From contig JAHIQI010000044.1 of the NCBI GenBank assembly GCA_018902755.1, positions 29,952 through 93,951 of the forward strand: a stretch of DNA of 64,000 nt. The letters are read 5' to 3'. This DNA is from Pseudomonadota bacterium. Lineage in GTDB: Bacteria; Desulfobacterota; Desulfarculia; Desulfarculales; Desulfarculaceae. Below are positions 48,951 to 57,533 of this stretch, piece by piece (position 1 is the stretch's first letter; each line of letters begins with the position of its first letter). The notes under the pieces are model-generated. The model did no database searches. It saw only the letters and a list, made by a program, of their open reading frames with translations, and had not been told where the DNA came from. Position numbers and translations under genes: made by a program.

Positions 48951-50294
48951 CTATTTGCCGCTGTTGCTGTTTAGCAGCGACGGCTGGCCCGTGGCCTCGC
49001 GCACCGCGCGCCACAAGCCGCCCTGGGGGTCCACCCGGCGGCGGTGTTCTATGGCCAGGGGGATGGGCACGTGCACGAAGTGGTTGCCCCATATGGACAC
49101 CAGCATGCCGGTGCGCCCGCTCATGCCCGCGTGCACCGCGTGGTGGCCCAGGAAGCCGGTGAAGACCCGGTCGTCGCTGCTGGCGGGCACCGAACGGATG
49201 AGGTAGCTGGGATCGATGTACTTGAGGGTCAGGGGCTTTTTGGCCTTGTGGAAGTACTCGGTGATGCGGTCCTTGAGATAGATGCCGATGTCGCCCAGCA
49301 CCGGGTTGCCGCTTGGGTCGCGACCCAGGTCCTTGCCCTTGAAAAGATTCTGCCCAGCGCCCTCGGCCACCAGCACCACGCCGTGCCCCCGGTCGTCCAG
49401 GCGCTTCTCCAACTGGGCCAGCAGGCCGTGCTCGCCCTCCAGGTCGAACTCCACCTCGGGTATCAGGCAGAAGTTCACGTCGGCCAGGGCCAGGGTGGCC
49501 TGGGCGGCCACGAAGCCGCTGAGGCGTCCCATGAGCTTGACCAGGCCCACCCCGTTGGGCGCGCCGGTGGCCTCGTTGTGGGCCCCCCGGATGGCCCCGG
49601 TGGCCGCCTCCACGGCGGTCTCGAAGCCGAAGGAGCGCTCCACGAAGCTGATGTCGTTGTCGATGGTCTTGGGGATGCAGATGATCCCAACCTTGAGCTT
49701 GCGCTTGGTGATCTCCTGGTAAATGGCCTGGCCCGCCCGGAGGGTGCCGTCGCCGCCGATCATGAACAGCAGGCCGATGTTTTGCCGCTCCAGGGAGTCC
49801 ACGATTTCTTCCATGGGCTGGGGACCCCGGCTCATGCCCAAAAAGCAGCCTCCCCGGCCGTGGATGTTTTGCACCACTTCCGGGTTGAGGTCCATCATCT
49901 GGTGGCCGAATTGGGGAATGAAGCCCTGCAAGCCGAAACGCACCCCCACGATGTTGCGCACCCCGTAGATATAATAAAGTTGCAGCACGATGGAGCGAAC
50001 CAGGGAGTTGATGCCCGGGCACATGCCGCCGCAGGTGACGATGGCCGCCTTGAGCTTGGTGGGGTCGAAGTAGATGTGGCTGCGAGGCCCGGCCAACTCG
50101 AAGGTGGGAGGGACCTTTTTACCTTTGATGTCCTGGGGGTAGGGGTTTACCAACACCCGGTCCTCGTCGGTGGTGAACCTGCAGGCGCTGCCGTCCGGCC
50201 CGCACATGGCCGCCGCCGGATTGCTGATCTTGGACTGGCCCAGGTTGGGAACTTCGGTTTGGCTGGCTGAGATGTTATGCCTGTCCTCGCGCAC
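48951..50294 (-). CDS. ATP-dependent 6-phosphofructokinase (plant-type residue pair)
   Basis: A 447-aa phosphofructokinase. Family signatures are 'IVTCGGMCPGINSLVRSIV', 'FMIGGDGTLRAGQ', 'PKTIDNDI' and 'GRLSGFVAAQATLA'. Gly in 'GGDGT' with Lys in 'PKTIDND' is the combination of long ATP-using enzymes (plant PFK and TP0108-like), while PPi-dependent forms have GGDD. ATP use is therefore favoured. The N-terminal ~65 residues are an extension. The start is GTG 50294 with AGGAG upstream. It diverges from kdnB. Confidence 0.9.
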   Translation of the reverse strand: MREDRHNISASQTEVPNLGQSKISNPAAAMCGPDGSACRFTTDEDRVLVNPYPQDIKGKKVPPTFELAGPRSHIYFDPTKLKAAIVTCGGMCPGINSLVRSIVLQLYYIYGVRNIVGVRFGLQGFIPQFGHQMMDLNPEVVQNIHGRGGCFLGMSRGPQPMEEIVDSLERQNIGLLFMIGGDGTLRAGQAIYQEITKRKLKVGIICIPKTIDNDISFVERSFGFETAVEAATGAIRGAHNEATGAPNGVGLVKLMGRLSGFVAAQATLALADVNFCLIPEVEFDLEGEHGLLAQLEKRLDDRGHGVVLVAEGAGQNLFKGKDLGRDPSGNPVLGDIGIYLKDRITEYFHKAKKPLTLKYIDPSYLIRSVPASSDDRVFTGFLGHHAVHAGMSGRTGMLVSIWGNHFVHVPIPLAIEHRRRVDPQGGLWRAVREATGQPSLLNSNSGK

Positions 50295-50310
50295 TTGGTC
50301 TTTCTCCTAG

Positions 50311-50327
50311 TTAAAGGCAACCTTTAA
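50311..50327. promoter_or_regulatory. Perfect palindrome in the pfk-kdnB intergenic region
   Basis: TTAAAGG-caa-CCTTTAA lies just upstream of the pfk ribosome site on the minus strand, inside the divergent control region. It is a candidate operator. Confidence 0.4.
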
Positions 50328-50377
50328 GAGCACGCTAGCACCGGCACCATGGCGGGTCAAGTTGCGCTTTGGCGGCC

Positions 50378-50405
50378 TTTACAACCGGTGGGGTTGTGCT
50401 ACCAT
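50378..50405 (+). promoter_or_regulatory. Candidate promoter for the kdn operon
   Basis: TTTACA (50378-50383), a 16-bp spacer and TACCAT (50400-50405), about 85 bases before the kdnB start. Confidence 0.4.
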
Positions 50406-50489
50406 CGTAATGCCGGTCGCCCCGTGGAGGCGGCTGAAATAATCCGAATTTTTCCGCCCACGGGCGGTTCCAAGAAAGGTGATGAACAC

Positions 50490-51650
50490 ATGCCCGCGAT
50501 TTTTACCAATGAAGGCATCCGCCGCCTGGTGTTCGGCCAGGGCGCGGCGGCCAGTTTGGGCGATGAACTGACCCTGCTGGGAGCCAAGCAGGTCCTGGTG
50601 GTGCTGGACCCGGCCTTGGCCGGCTTGGAGGCCGTTAAACCCGCCCTGGACAGCCTGGACGCCGCGGGCGTGGCCTACGACGTCTTCAGCGACCTGACCC
50701 GCGAGCCCGAGCCCGCCGAGGCCGACGCCGCCGCCGCCCTGGGCAAGCAAAAAGGCGCCACCGCCGTGGTGGGCATCGGCGGGGGCAGCGCCCTGGACCT
50801 GGCCAAGGCCGCGGGCGTGTTGATCACCAATCCCGGCCAAGCCGTGGACTACGTGGGCCTGGGCCTGGTTAAGGAGCCGGGCGTGCCGGTGATCTGCCTG
50901 CCCACCACTGCGGGCACCGGCAGCGAGGTGACCTTCACCGCCGTGTTCACCCGGCGTTCGGACAAGTTCAAGGGCGGCATCAACGGCAGCCTGCTCTACC
51001 CCCACGCGGCCATCCTGGACCCCCTGCTCACCGTGAGCTGCCCGGCCTACGTCACCGCCATCACCGGCATGGACGCCCTGACCCACGCCATGGAGGCCTA
51101 CACCAGCCTGGCGGCCACGCCCATGAGCGACCTGAACGCCCTGGCGGCCATCGAGCTGATCGGCCGGCACCTGGCCCCGGCCGTGGCCCACGGCGGCAAC
51201 CTGGTGGCCCGCGAGGGCATGCTTTTGGCCTCCCACCTGGCCGGTCTGGCCCTGGCCCAGGCCGGGGTGGGCGCGGTGCACGCCATGGCCTATCCCCTCG
51301 GCGCCTTCTACGACATCCCCCACGGCGAGGCCAACGCCCTGCTGCTGCCCTATGTGCTGCGCTACAACCTCATGGCCTGCCCCGAGCGCTTCGCGGACAT
51401 GGCCTACGCCCTGGCCGAGCTGCCGGGCGACCTGAGCACCATGGAGGCGGCCACCGCCTGCGTGGAGGAGGTGTCGGACCTCAGCGCCCAGGTGGGCATC
51501 CCCACCAGCCTGCGCCAGCTGGACGTGCCCGAGGACTCGGTGCCCGCCATGGCCCAAAAGGCCATGACCGTGGCCCGGCCCATCGCCAACAACCCCCGCC
51601 GGGTCAGCGCCGAGGACCTGGAGATCATCTACCGCGAAGCCTTTGTCTAG
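50490..51650 (+). CDS. kdnB: Kdo 8-oxidase (KdnB), iron-type alcohol dehydrogenase family
   Basis: A 386-aa iron-containing dehydrogenase ('GGGSALDLAKAAG', 'PTTAGTGSEVTFTAV', 'DALTHAMEAYTS', 'GAVHAMAYPLG', 'YDIPHGEANALLLP'). On its own it would be a generic alcohol dehydrogenase. It directly precedes a KdnA-type aminotransferase and a CMP-Kdo synthetase, the order of the Shewanella Kdo8N genes, so it should oxidise the C8 hydroxyl of Kdo. ATG 50490 is chosen by comparison with family N-termini; an upstream in-frame extension lacks conservation features. Confidence 0.85.
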   Translation: MPAIFTNEGIRRLVFGQGAAASLGDELTLLGAKQVLVVLDPALAGLEAVKPALDSLDAAGVAYDVFSDLTREPEPAEADAAAALGKQKGATAVVGIGGGSALDLAKAAGVLITNPGQAVDYVGLGLVKEPGVPVICLPTTAGTGSEVTFTAVFTRRSDKFKGGINGSLLYPHAAILDPLLTVSCPAYVTAITGMDALTHAMEAYTSLAATPMSDLNALAAIELIGRHLAPAVAHGGNLVAREGMLLASHLAGLALAQAGVGAVHAMAYPLGAFYDIPHGEANALLLPYVLRYNLMACPERFADMAYALAELPGDLSTMEAATACVEEVSDLSAQVGIPTSLRQLDVPEDSVPAMAQKAMTVARPIANNPRRVSAEDLEIIYREAFV

Positions 51651-51663
51651 GGAGTAAGTAACT

Positions 51664-52857
51664 ATGCCGGGATTCGAGTGGCTGGGTAAGGAAGAGACCG
51701 AGGCCGTAAACGAGGTTATGCAGCGGGGGGTGCTGTTCCGCTACGAGTTCGCCGACCAGCGCCAGGGCGTGTACATGGTGCGCCGTTTCGAGGAGGAGTT
51801 CGCCGCCTACACCGGGGCCGGCCACGCCTGCGCGGTGACCAGCGGCAGCACCGCCCTCAAGGTGGCCCTGGCCGCCCTGGGCGTGGGCTACGGCGACGAG
51901 GTCATCACCCAGGGGTTCACCTTCGTGGCCACCTGGGAGGCCATCCTGGACTGTGGGGCCAAGCCGGTGTTCTGCGAGGTGGACGAGACCCTGTGCATGG
52001 ACCCCGCGGACCTCAAGAAAAAGATCACCGACAAGACCCGCTGCATCGTGCCGGTGCACATGATGGGGGCCCAGGCCCGCATCAAGGAGATAATGGCCAT
52101 CGCCGATGAGGCGGGCATCCCGGTCTTGGAGGACACCGCCCAGTCGGCCGGAGCCCGGCTGGAAGGCAAGCACCTGGGCACCTTCGGGGCCATGGGCACC
52201 TTCAGCTTCGACTCGGTGAAGACCCTGACCTGCGGCGAGGGCGGCATGGTCATAACCAACGACCCCGAGCTGTACCAGAACGCCAGCGAGTATCAGGACC
52301 ACGGCCACGATCACAAGCCGGTGGGCCGGGGCAACGAAGGCCGCCGCTTCATGGGCATGAACTTCCGCATGATGGAGCTGCAAGGAGCCCTGGGCGTTAC
52401 CCAGCTGGCCAAGCTGGACCGCATGGTGGCCACCCAGCGGCGCAACAAGGCCGCCCTCAAGGAGGCCATCGCCCGGGTGCCCGGCGTTACCCTGCGCCAA
52501 CTACCCGATGAGTCCGGCGACTCGGCCACCTTCCTGGCCTGGTTCCACGAGACCCCCGAGGCCGCCGGGCGTTTCGCCGCCCTGCTGGCCGACAACGGCG
52601 TCCCGGCCATCCCCTGGGGCAAGAACACCTGGCACGCCTATCCCCACTGGGAGCACCTGCACGCCGGGTCCACCACCAGCAAGGGCGGCTGGCCCTATGA
52701 GCGCCCGGAAGGCCGGGCCGAGTACGACCCCGCCGCGCTGCCCCAGACCGCGGCCATCCTGGCCCGCTGCCTGAGCTGGCAGATCATGCTGGGCTGGGAC
52801 GAGGCGAAGCTGAAGCAAATCACCGAGGCGGTGAACCGCGCCGCCGCGGCGCTGTAG
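51664..52857 (+). CDS. kdnA: 8-amino-3,8-dideoxy-manno-octulosonate transaminase (KdnA)
   Basis: A 397-aa PLP-dependent DegT/DnrJ/EryC1 aminotransferase. The Schiff-base lysine is K186 in 'FSFDSVKTLTCGEGG'. Other family blocks are 'AVTSGSTALKVALAAL', 'TQGFTFVATWEAI' and 'VLEDTAQSAGARL'. KdnA transfers an amino group from glutamate to the C8 aldehyde made by KdnB, giving Kdo8N. It lies between kdnB (13 bases) and kdsB (5 bases). Confidence 0.88.
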   Translation: MPGFEWLGKEETEAVNEVMQRGVLFRYEFADQRQGVYMVRRFEEEFAAYTGAGHACAVTSGSTALKVALAALGVGYGDEVITQGFTFVATWEAILDCGAKPVFCEVDETLCMDPADLKKKITDKTRCIVPVHMMGAQARIKEIMAIADEAGIPVLEDTAQSAGARLEGKHLGTFGAMGTFSFDSVKTLTCGEGGMVITNDPELYQNASEYQDHGHDHKPVGRGNEGRRFMGMNFRMMELQGALGVTQLAKLDRMVATQRRNKAALKEAIARVPGVTLRQLPDESGDSATFLAWFHETPEAAGRFAALLADNGVPAIPWGKNTWHAYPHWEHLHAGSTTSKGGWPYERPEGRAEYDPAALPQTAAILARCLSWQIMLGWDEAKLKQITEAVNRAAAAL

Positions 52858-52862
52858 ACGCC

Positions 52863-53609
52863 ATGGCCCTGCACGTAATCATCCCGGCCCGCTATGGGTC
52901 CAGCCGTTTTCCGGGCAAGCCCCTGGTTACCATCGCGGGCAAGCCCATGATCCAGCATGTCATGGAGCGGGCCTCCCGGGCCAAGGGAGTTGAGACCGTG
53001 GCCGTGGCCACCGACGACGAACGGGTGGCCCAGGCGGTGGAGGCCTTTGGCGGCAAGGTGATCATGACCCCGGCCTCCTGCCGCAGCGGCAGCGACCGGG
53101 TGGCCCTGGCCGTGGAGTCCCTGGGCCTGGGCGGCGAAGAGTTGGTGGTCAACGTGCAAGGCGACCAGCCCCTGCTGCCCTCGGCGGTTTTGGAGGAGTG
53201 CGCCGCGCCGCTGTTGGCCGAGCCCGGGCTGGGCATGTCCACCCCGGTGGTGGCCATAACCGACCCCGGCGAGGTGCCCGACCCCAACCACGTCAAGACC
53301 GCCATGGACGTGCACGGCAACGCCCTGTATTTCTCCCGCCTGCCCATCCCCTTTCCCCGGGACGGCGAGGAGACCACCTATTACAAGCACCTGGGGGTCT
53401 ACGTATTCCGCCGGGAGTTCCTGGCCGCCTTCGCCGCCCTGCCCACCGGCACCCTGGAGCAGGTGGAAAAGCTGGAGCAGCTACGGGCCCTGGAGCACGG
53501 CTACAAGGTGCGCTGCGTGATAACCCAATACGACTCGCCCGAGGTGGACCGCCCCGAGGACGCCCTCAGAGTGGAGGGCATCCTTTTGCGGTCCGGCGAG
53601 GGCGCGTAA
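52863..53609 (+). CDS. kdsB: CMP-Kdo (CMP-Kdo8N) synthetase KdsB
   Basis: A 248-aa cytidylyltransferase. The N-terminal 'IIPARYGSSRFPGKPL' CTP-binding motif, 'ATDDERVAQAVEAFGG', 'VNVQGDQPLL' and 'EQLRALEHGYKV' are KdsB hallmarks. In the kdn operon it is expected to activate Kdo8N, as in Shewanella, although it may also use Kdo if no other kdsB exists in the genome. Confidence 0.95.
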   Translation: MALHVIIPARYGSSRFPGKPLVTIAGKPMIQHVMERASRAKGVETVAVATDDERVAQAVEAFGGKVIMTPASCRSGSDRVALAVESLGLGGEELVVNVQGDQPLLPSAVLEECAAPLLAEPGLGMSTPVVAITDPGEVPDPNHVKTAMDVHGNALYFSRLPIPFPRDGEETTYYKHLGVYVFRREFLAAFAALPTGTLEQVEKLEQLRALEHGYKVRCVITQYDSPEVDRPEDALRVEGILLRSGEGA

Positions 53610-53614
53610 TAGCC

Positions 53615-54292
53615 ATGAACCTGGAGCCGAGCCGGAGCGCCTTTTTCGGGGCGGGTCCGGCCTGGCTGTTTTACGGGGCCGGGGCCGCCGCCCTGGCCCT
53701 TTTGTTGTGGGGCCTGGCTCGGCGGCGGGGGGCGTCTCCCCTGGGCTGGGACGCCAGGCGCTGGCTGCTGCTGGGGCCGCTGTGGCCGGAGGCCCCGCTG
53801 CGAGCCGGTCTCATCGCCATGGCCTGGTGGCCCCTGTGGCTCATGGCCCTGGGCAGCGCCCTGTGGCAAGCCCACATGTGGCTTTTCCCCTTCCTGCGCG
53901 GCCCGGCTTACCTGCACTTTTCGTGGGTCATGGACTGGCTGGGGGCGGTGTTCACCCTGGCTTGCGGCCTGCTTTTTTTGCTGCGTCTCACTTTTTGGCG
54001 CAAGAGGCCGGGACGGGTGAGCCTGTGGGCCCCGCTCTTGGGCGTGGTGGTGGGATTCAGCGGGTTCGTGGTGGAGGCGGGCCGCCTGGGGGCCACCCGG
54101 CCCGATTGGGCCTGGTCTTCCCCGGCGGGCATGTGGCTGGCCGAGTTCTGGCTGGGCGGGGCCTCGGACGCGGCCCTACATAACACCTGGTGGGTTCACG
54201 CCGGTCTGTCCCTCCTGGCCCTGGCCCTGCTGCCCTGGGTGCGGGTGCGCTGGCCAGGCCCTTGCGCTCCGGCCCGCCGGGTGGCATCTTAA
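53615..54292 (+). CDS. Predicted polytopic membrane protein, NarI/HdrE-like in outline
   Basis: A 225-aa protein with about five hydrophobic helices. The layout resembles b-type cytochrome subunits (NarI, HdrE, DsrM): an N-terminal helix near 'AWLFYGAGAAALALLLWGLA', a long amphipathic loop, and His residues in or near helices ('QAHMWLF', 'YLHFSWVMDWLG', 'ALHNTWWVHAG') that could bind heme. No signature proves it. It begins 5 bases after kdsB and ends 5 bases before recN, with no Fe-S partner nearby. A structural role in the envelope is equally possible. Confidence 0.5.
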   Translation: MNLEPSRSAFFGAGPAWLFYGAGAAALALLLWGLARRRGASPLGWDARRWLLLGPLWPEAPLRAGLIAMAWWPLWLMALGSALWQAHMWLFPFLRGPAYLHFSWVMDWLGAVFTLACGLLFLLRLTFWRKRPGRVSLWAPLLGVVVGFSGFVVEAGRLGATRPDWAWSSPAGMWLAEFWLGGASDAALHNTWWVHAGLSLLALALLPWVRVRWPGPCAPARRVAS

Positions 54293-54297
54293 GCCCT

Positions 54298-56007
54298 ATG
54301 CTTACCTACCTGGGCATAAAGAACTTCGCGCTCATCGAGTCCCTGGAGCTGGAACCGGGGCCGGGGCTGACCGTGCTCACCGGCGAGACCGGGGCGGGCA
54401 AGTCCATCATTTTGGCCGCGGTGAGCATGCTCATCGGCCAGCGGGCCGCCTCTGACCTGATCCGGGCGGGCTCGGAGCAGGCGGTGCTGGAGGCCCAGTT
54501 CCTTTTGGACCCGGCCAGCGACCCGGCCCTGCGCCTGGCCGAGGAGGCCCTGGAAGGCGAGGAGGGCGAGCTGGTGGTGCGCCGCCTGGTGAGCCGCGAG
54601 GGGCGCAACCGGGTGCAGGTAAACGGCAACCTGGCCACCCTGGGGCTGTTGGCCGACCTGGGGCCGGAGCTGGTCAGCGTGGTGGGCCAGCACGCCTCCC
54701 AGGCCCTGCTCAAGAGCGAGGAGCAGCTTTGGCTGCTGGACGCCTTTGGCGGGCTGGAGGAGCAAACCCTCGAGGTGGGCCAGGCGGTGCGCGCGGTGCG
54801 CGAGCTGGACCAGAAGATTGAGGAGCATCGCCGCGCCCTTCAGATGCGCGAGCAGCGCCGCCAAGAGCTGGAGCGCACGGTCAAGGAGCTGGAGGCGGCG
54901 GGCCTGGACCCGGAGGAAGAGGCCGCGCTCAAGGCCGAGCGCAACCTCATGGCCAACTCCGAGGAGATCGCGGCCCTGGCCCGCCAGGCCCACCAGGGGC
55001 TGTACGCGGCCGACGGCTCGGCCCTGGAAACGGTGGACCGCCACCGGGCGGTGCTGTCCCAGCTTGCCGAGCTGGACCCCAGCCTCAAGGAGACCGCCGC
55101 CCGCCTGGAGGAGGCCTTCTATCTCCTGGAGGACGTGGCCCATCAGGTGCGCGACTACGAGGCGGGCCTCAGCTTCGACCCCTACCGCCTGGAGTGGCTG
55201 GAGGAGCGCCTGCACGGCATTCGCCGCCTGACCAGGCGCTACGGCGGGGACGTGGCCGGGGCTCTGGAAGCCCTGACCCAGGCCAAGGAGGAGCTGGAGG
55301 GCCTGGACAGCGGCGAGCAGCGCCTGGAAAAGCTGGAAACTCAGCGGGAGCAGGCCCTGGCCCAGGCGGTGTCCCTGGCCAAAAAGCTGAGCCAAGCCCG
55401 CCGCGAGGCCGCCCCGCGCCTGGCCCAAGCCGCCGAGGCCGAGCTGGCCCAGCTTAGCCTGGCCTCCTGCCGCATGCAGGTTTCGTTCAACCAGCCCGGC
55501 GGCGCGGCCCTGGAGACCGGGGCCGGTCCCCTGGGCGGGCGCGGCCTGGAGCAGGCGGAGATACTCATCGCCCCCAACCCCGGCGAGGGCTTCCGGCCCC
55601 TGAAGCGCATAGCCAGCGGCGGGGAGCTTTCGCGCATGCTGCTGGCCCTGCGCACCCTGGTGGCCCGCCGCCACGGCGCGCCCACCCTCATCTTCGACGA
55701 GGTGGACGCGGGCATCGGCGGGGCCACCGGCGCGGCGGTGGGGCAGAAGTTGGCCAGCCTGGCCACGGCGGGGCAGGTGATCTGCATTACCCACTTGCCC
55801 CAGATCGCGGCTTGGGCCGATCGTCACTATGCGGTGGGGAAAACGGTCAAGGACGGGCGGACCGCCACTCGCCTCAGCTTGCTGGACGAGGGCGGCCGTC
55901 TGGATGAACTAAGTCGTATGCTGGCCGGGGGAGGGCCCGAGTCCACCGCCCGGCAGCACGCCAAGCAGCTTCTGGACTCGGCCCGCCAGGCCAAATTATC
56001 CCTCTAG
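54298..56007 (+). CDS. recN: DNA repair protein RecN
   Basis: A 569-aa SMC-like ATPase for double-strand-break repair. The N-terminal 'MLTYLGIKNFALIESLEL' and Walker A 'GETGAGKSII' are at residues 1-36, long coiled coils fill about 160-370, and the C-terminal half carries 'SGGELSRMLLALRTL' and Walker B 'LIFDEVDAGIGG'. ATG 54298 matches the conserved N-terminus. The stop overlaps the convergent lipoprotein stop by 4 bases. Confidence 0.96.
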   Translation: MLTYLGIKNFALIESLELEPGPGLTVLTGETGAGKSIILAAVSMLIGQRAASDLIRAGSEQAVLEAQFLLDPASDPALRLAEEALEGEEGELVVRRLVSREGRNRVQVNGNLATLGLLADLGPELVSVVGQHASQALLKSEEQLWLLDAFGGLEEQTLEVGQAVRAVRELDQKIEEHRRALQMREQRRQELERTVKELEAAGLDPEEEAALKAERNLMANSEEIAALARQAHQGLYAADGSALETVDRHRAVLSQLAELDPSLKETAARLEEAFYLLEDVAHQVRDYEAGLSFDPYRLEWLEERLHGIRRLTRRYGGDVAGALEALTQAKEELEGLDSGEQRLEKLETQREQALAQAVSLAKKLSQARREAAPRLAQAAEAELAQLSLASCRMQVSFNQPGGAALETGAGPLGGRGLEQAEILIAPNPGEGFRPLKRIASGGELSRMLLALRTLVARRHGAPTLIFDEVDAGIGGATGAAVGQKLASLATAGQVICITHLPQIAAWADRHYAVGKTVKDGRTATRLSLLDEGGRLDELSRMLAGGGPESTARQHAKQLLDSARQAKLSL

Positions 56008-57164
56008 CGGGTGCGCAACACCTGACCCGGCTCGAAGGTGAGCTTGGCGCGGGCAGGCTTGCCCGTGGGACGCACGGGTTTGGGTTTGCCGCTGGGCACC
56101 GTCTTGAAGGCCATGCTGCCGGTAGCCGGCTTGGCATCCGCCTGGGCTACCGCCGCCTTGGCTTCCTTGGCCTGCTGCTCTTCCTGCTTTTCCTTGGCGG
56201 CCTGCTCCTCTTCCCTTGCCTTGGCTTCCGCCTCTTTCTTCGCCTCTTCGGCCTTCTCTTTTTCGGCCTTTTCGGCTTCATCCGCCGCCAGGGAAACCGG
56301 CTCGGCCCAGGCGGTGCGCGCCTCGAACTTAACCAGCTTCATGCGGCCCACCACCGGGCCGGGCAGGTAGAGCGAGCGCCCGCTACCCGACTTGATGGCC
56401 TCGCCCCGGGCATAGGCCACCAACTCCGCCCCCAGAGGGAGGCCGGTGTCGCGGCCCACGGTGACCTTGATGCGGTTGCCGTCCACGGCCAGGATGAAGC
56501 CCACCCAGGCCTGGGCGGAGATGTTCTGGCTGATCCAGCGCATGGCCGGGGCCACCAGATCGCCTTGCAGCTTGTCCACCACCTTGGGCGGGAAGGGCTG
56601 GCCCAGGCGCACGTTGCTGGCCTCGGTCTCGGTAATTTCGGTGCGGGTGGTCAGGGTGGTTTCAGCCAGCAGCACCCCGGTGGCCACGTCGATCAGCTTG
56701 AGGTCCAGCTCCATGAGCGCGAAGGGCTGGTTTTCGCGGAATCCGTAGATGCCGGTCTTGTCGTATTGCATGGCCAGGTTCACCACCGCGCCCGAGAGCA
56801 CCGTGTTCAGCCCCAAGGTGCGGGCCGCGGCCACGATGCGGTCCTCGCTGTTTTGCACGCGGGGGTTGACCTGGGTAAGGGCCTGGCGCAGATCCTTGAA
56901 CTCCACCAGCACCATGCCACCCTGCTTTTCCACCCTTTGGCTGATGGCCAGGCCCAGGGCCTTGGCCCGGGCCTCCAGGCCCGGCAAGCGGCTGAGGAAG
57001 GGCGCCACCACCACCCGCTTACGCAGGTTGGTGTCCTGGCTGTCCATCATGTCGTGCCAGTAGTCGCTCACCGTTTGGGTGAAACCACAGCCCAGGGCGG
57101 TCAGGGCCAAACCTACCAGCAGCAGGGCCGCCAGAAGCCGGGGGCGGCATTTAAATCGGTGCAT
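56004..57164 (-). CDS. Lipoprotein with CsgG/FlgT-like domain and charged coiled-coil linker
   Basis: A 386-aa lipoprotein: signal with lipobox 'LTALGC', then a domain (about residues 35-200) whose 'VVVAPFLSRLPGLEARAKALG', 'KDLRQALTQVNPRV' and 'LGLNTVLSGAVVNL' resemble CsgG/TolB-N/FlgT-type folds. A second beta domain follows (about 205-285). A run of Lys, Glu, Ala and Gln (about 290-335) forms a coiled coil before a Pro-rich basic tail. Such proteins act in the cell envelope, but no specific role can be given. AGGAG supports ATG 57164; a longer frame has no better start. Confidence 0.65.
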   Translation of the reverse strand: MHRFKCRPRLLAALLLVGLALTALGCGFTQTVSDYWHDMMDSQDTNLRKRVVVAPFLSRLPGLEARAKALGLAISQRVEKQGGMVLVEFKDLRQALTQVNPRVQNSEDRIVAAARTLGLNTVLSGAVVNLAMQYDKTGIYGFRENQPFALMELDLKLIDVATGVLLAETTLTTRTEITETEASNVRLGQPFPPKVVDKLQGDLVAPAMRWISQNISAQAWVGFILAVDGNRIKVTVGRDTGLPLGAELVAYARGEAIKSGSGRSLYLPGPVVGRMKLVKFEARTAWAEPVSLAADEAEKAEKEKAEEAKKEAEAKAREEEQAAKEKQEEQQAKEAKAAVAQADAKPATGSMAFKTVPSGKPKPVRPTGKPARAKLTFEPGQVLRTR

Positions 57165-57251
57165 TATTTCTCTCCTGGTTGCGAACCTCGACACTGGGCA
57201 TTATCGCCGCCTTGGGGACGCTTGTAAACACCCGGCTGTTGTCGTTCTATT

Positions 57252-57533
57252 TTAGTAGCGGACCTCAAACCCCTTGAGGCCGGGGTCGGGGTCCAGCCAG
57301 CTTACGCTGACCTCGCGCACCTCGGCGCTGGGCGGCCCCTGGTGGCACCAGGCCAAGGCCCGCTCCACCACTTCCCTGGGGCCCTGAAAAACCGCCTCCA
57401 CCCGCCTGAGCGGCAAGTTGCGCACGTAGCCGTCCAGGCCCAGGGCCTGGGCCTCACGCTGGGTGGAGGCCCTAAACCAGACCCCCTGCACCTTGCCCTT
57501 TATCAGGGCCACGGCTCTGACCTGCTGCATCAT
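57252..57533 (-). CDS. acyP: Acylphosphatase
   Basis: A 93-aa enzyme that hydrolyses acyl phosphates. The phosphate-binding loop 'GKVQGVWFRASTQREA' with the catalytic Arg and the 'GYVRNLP' strand with its Asn are both present. Its ATG overlaps the ligA stop by 4 bases, so the two are translationally coupled. Confidence 0.95.
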   Translation of the reverse strand: MMQQVRAVALIKGKVQGVWFRASTQREAQALGLDGYVRNLPLRRVEAVFQGPREVVERALAWCHQGPPSAEVREVSVSWLDPDPGLKGFEVRY

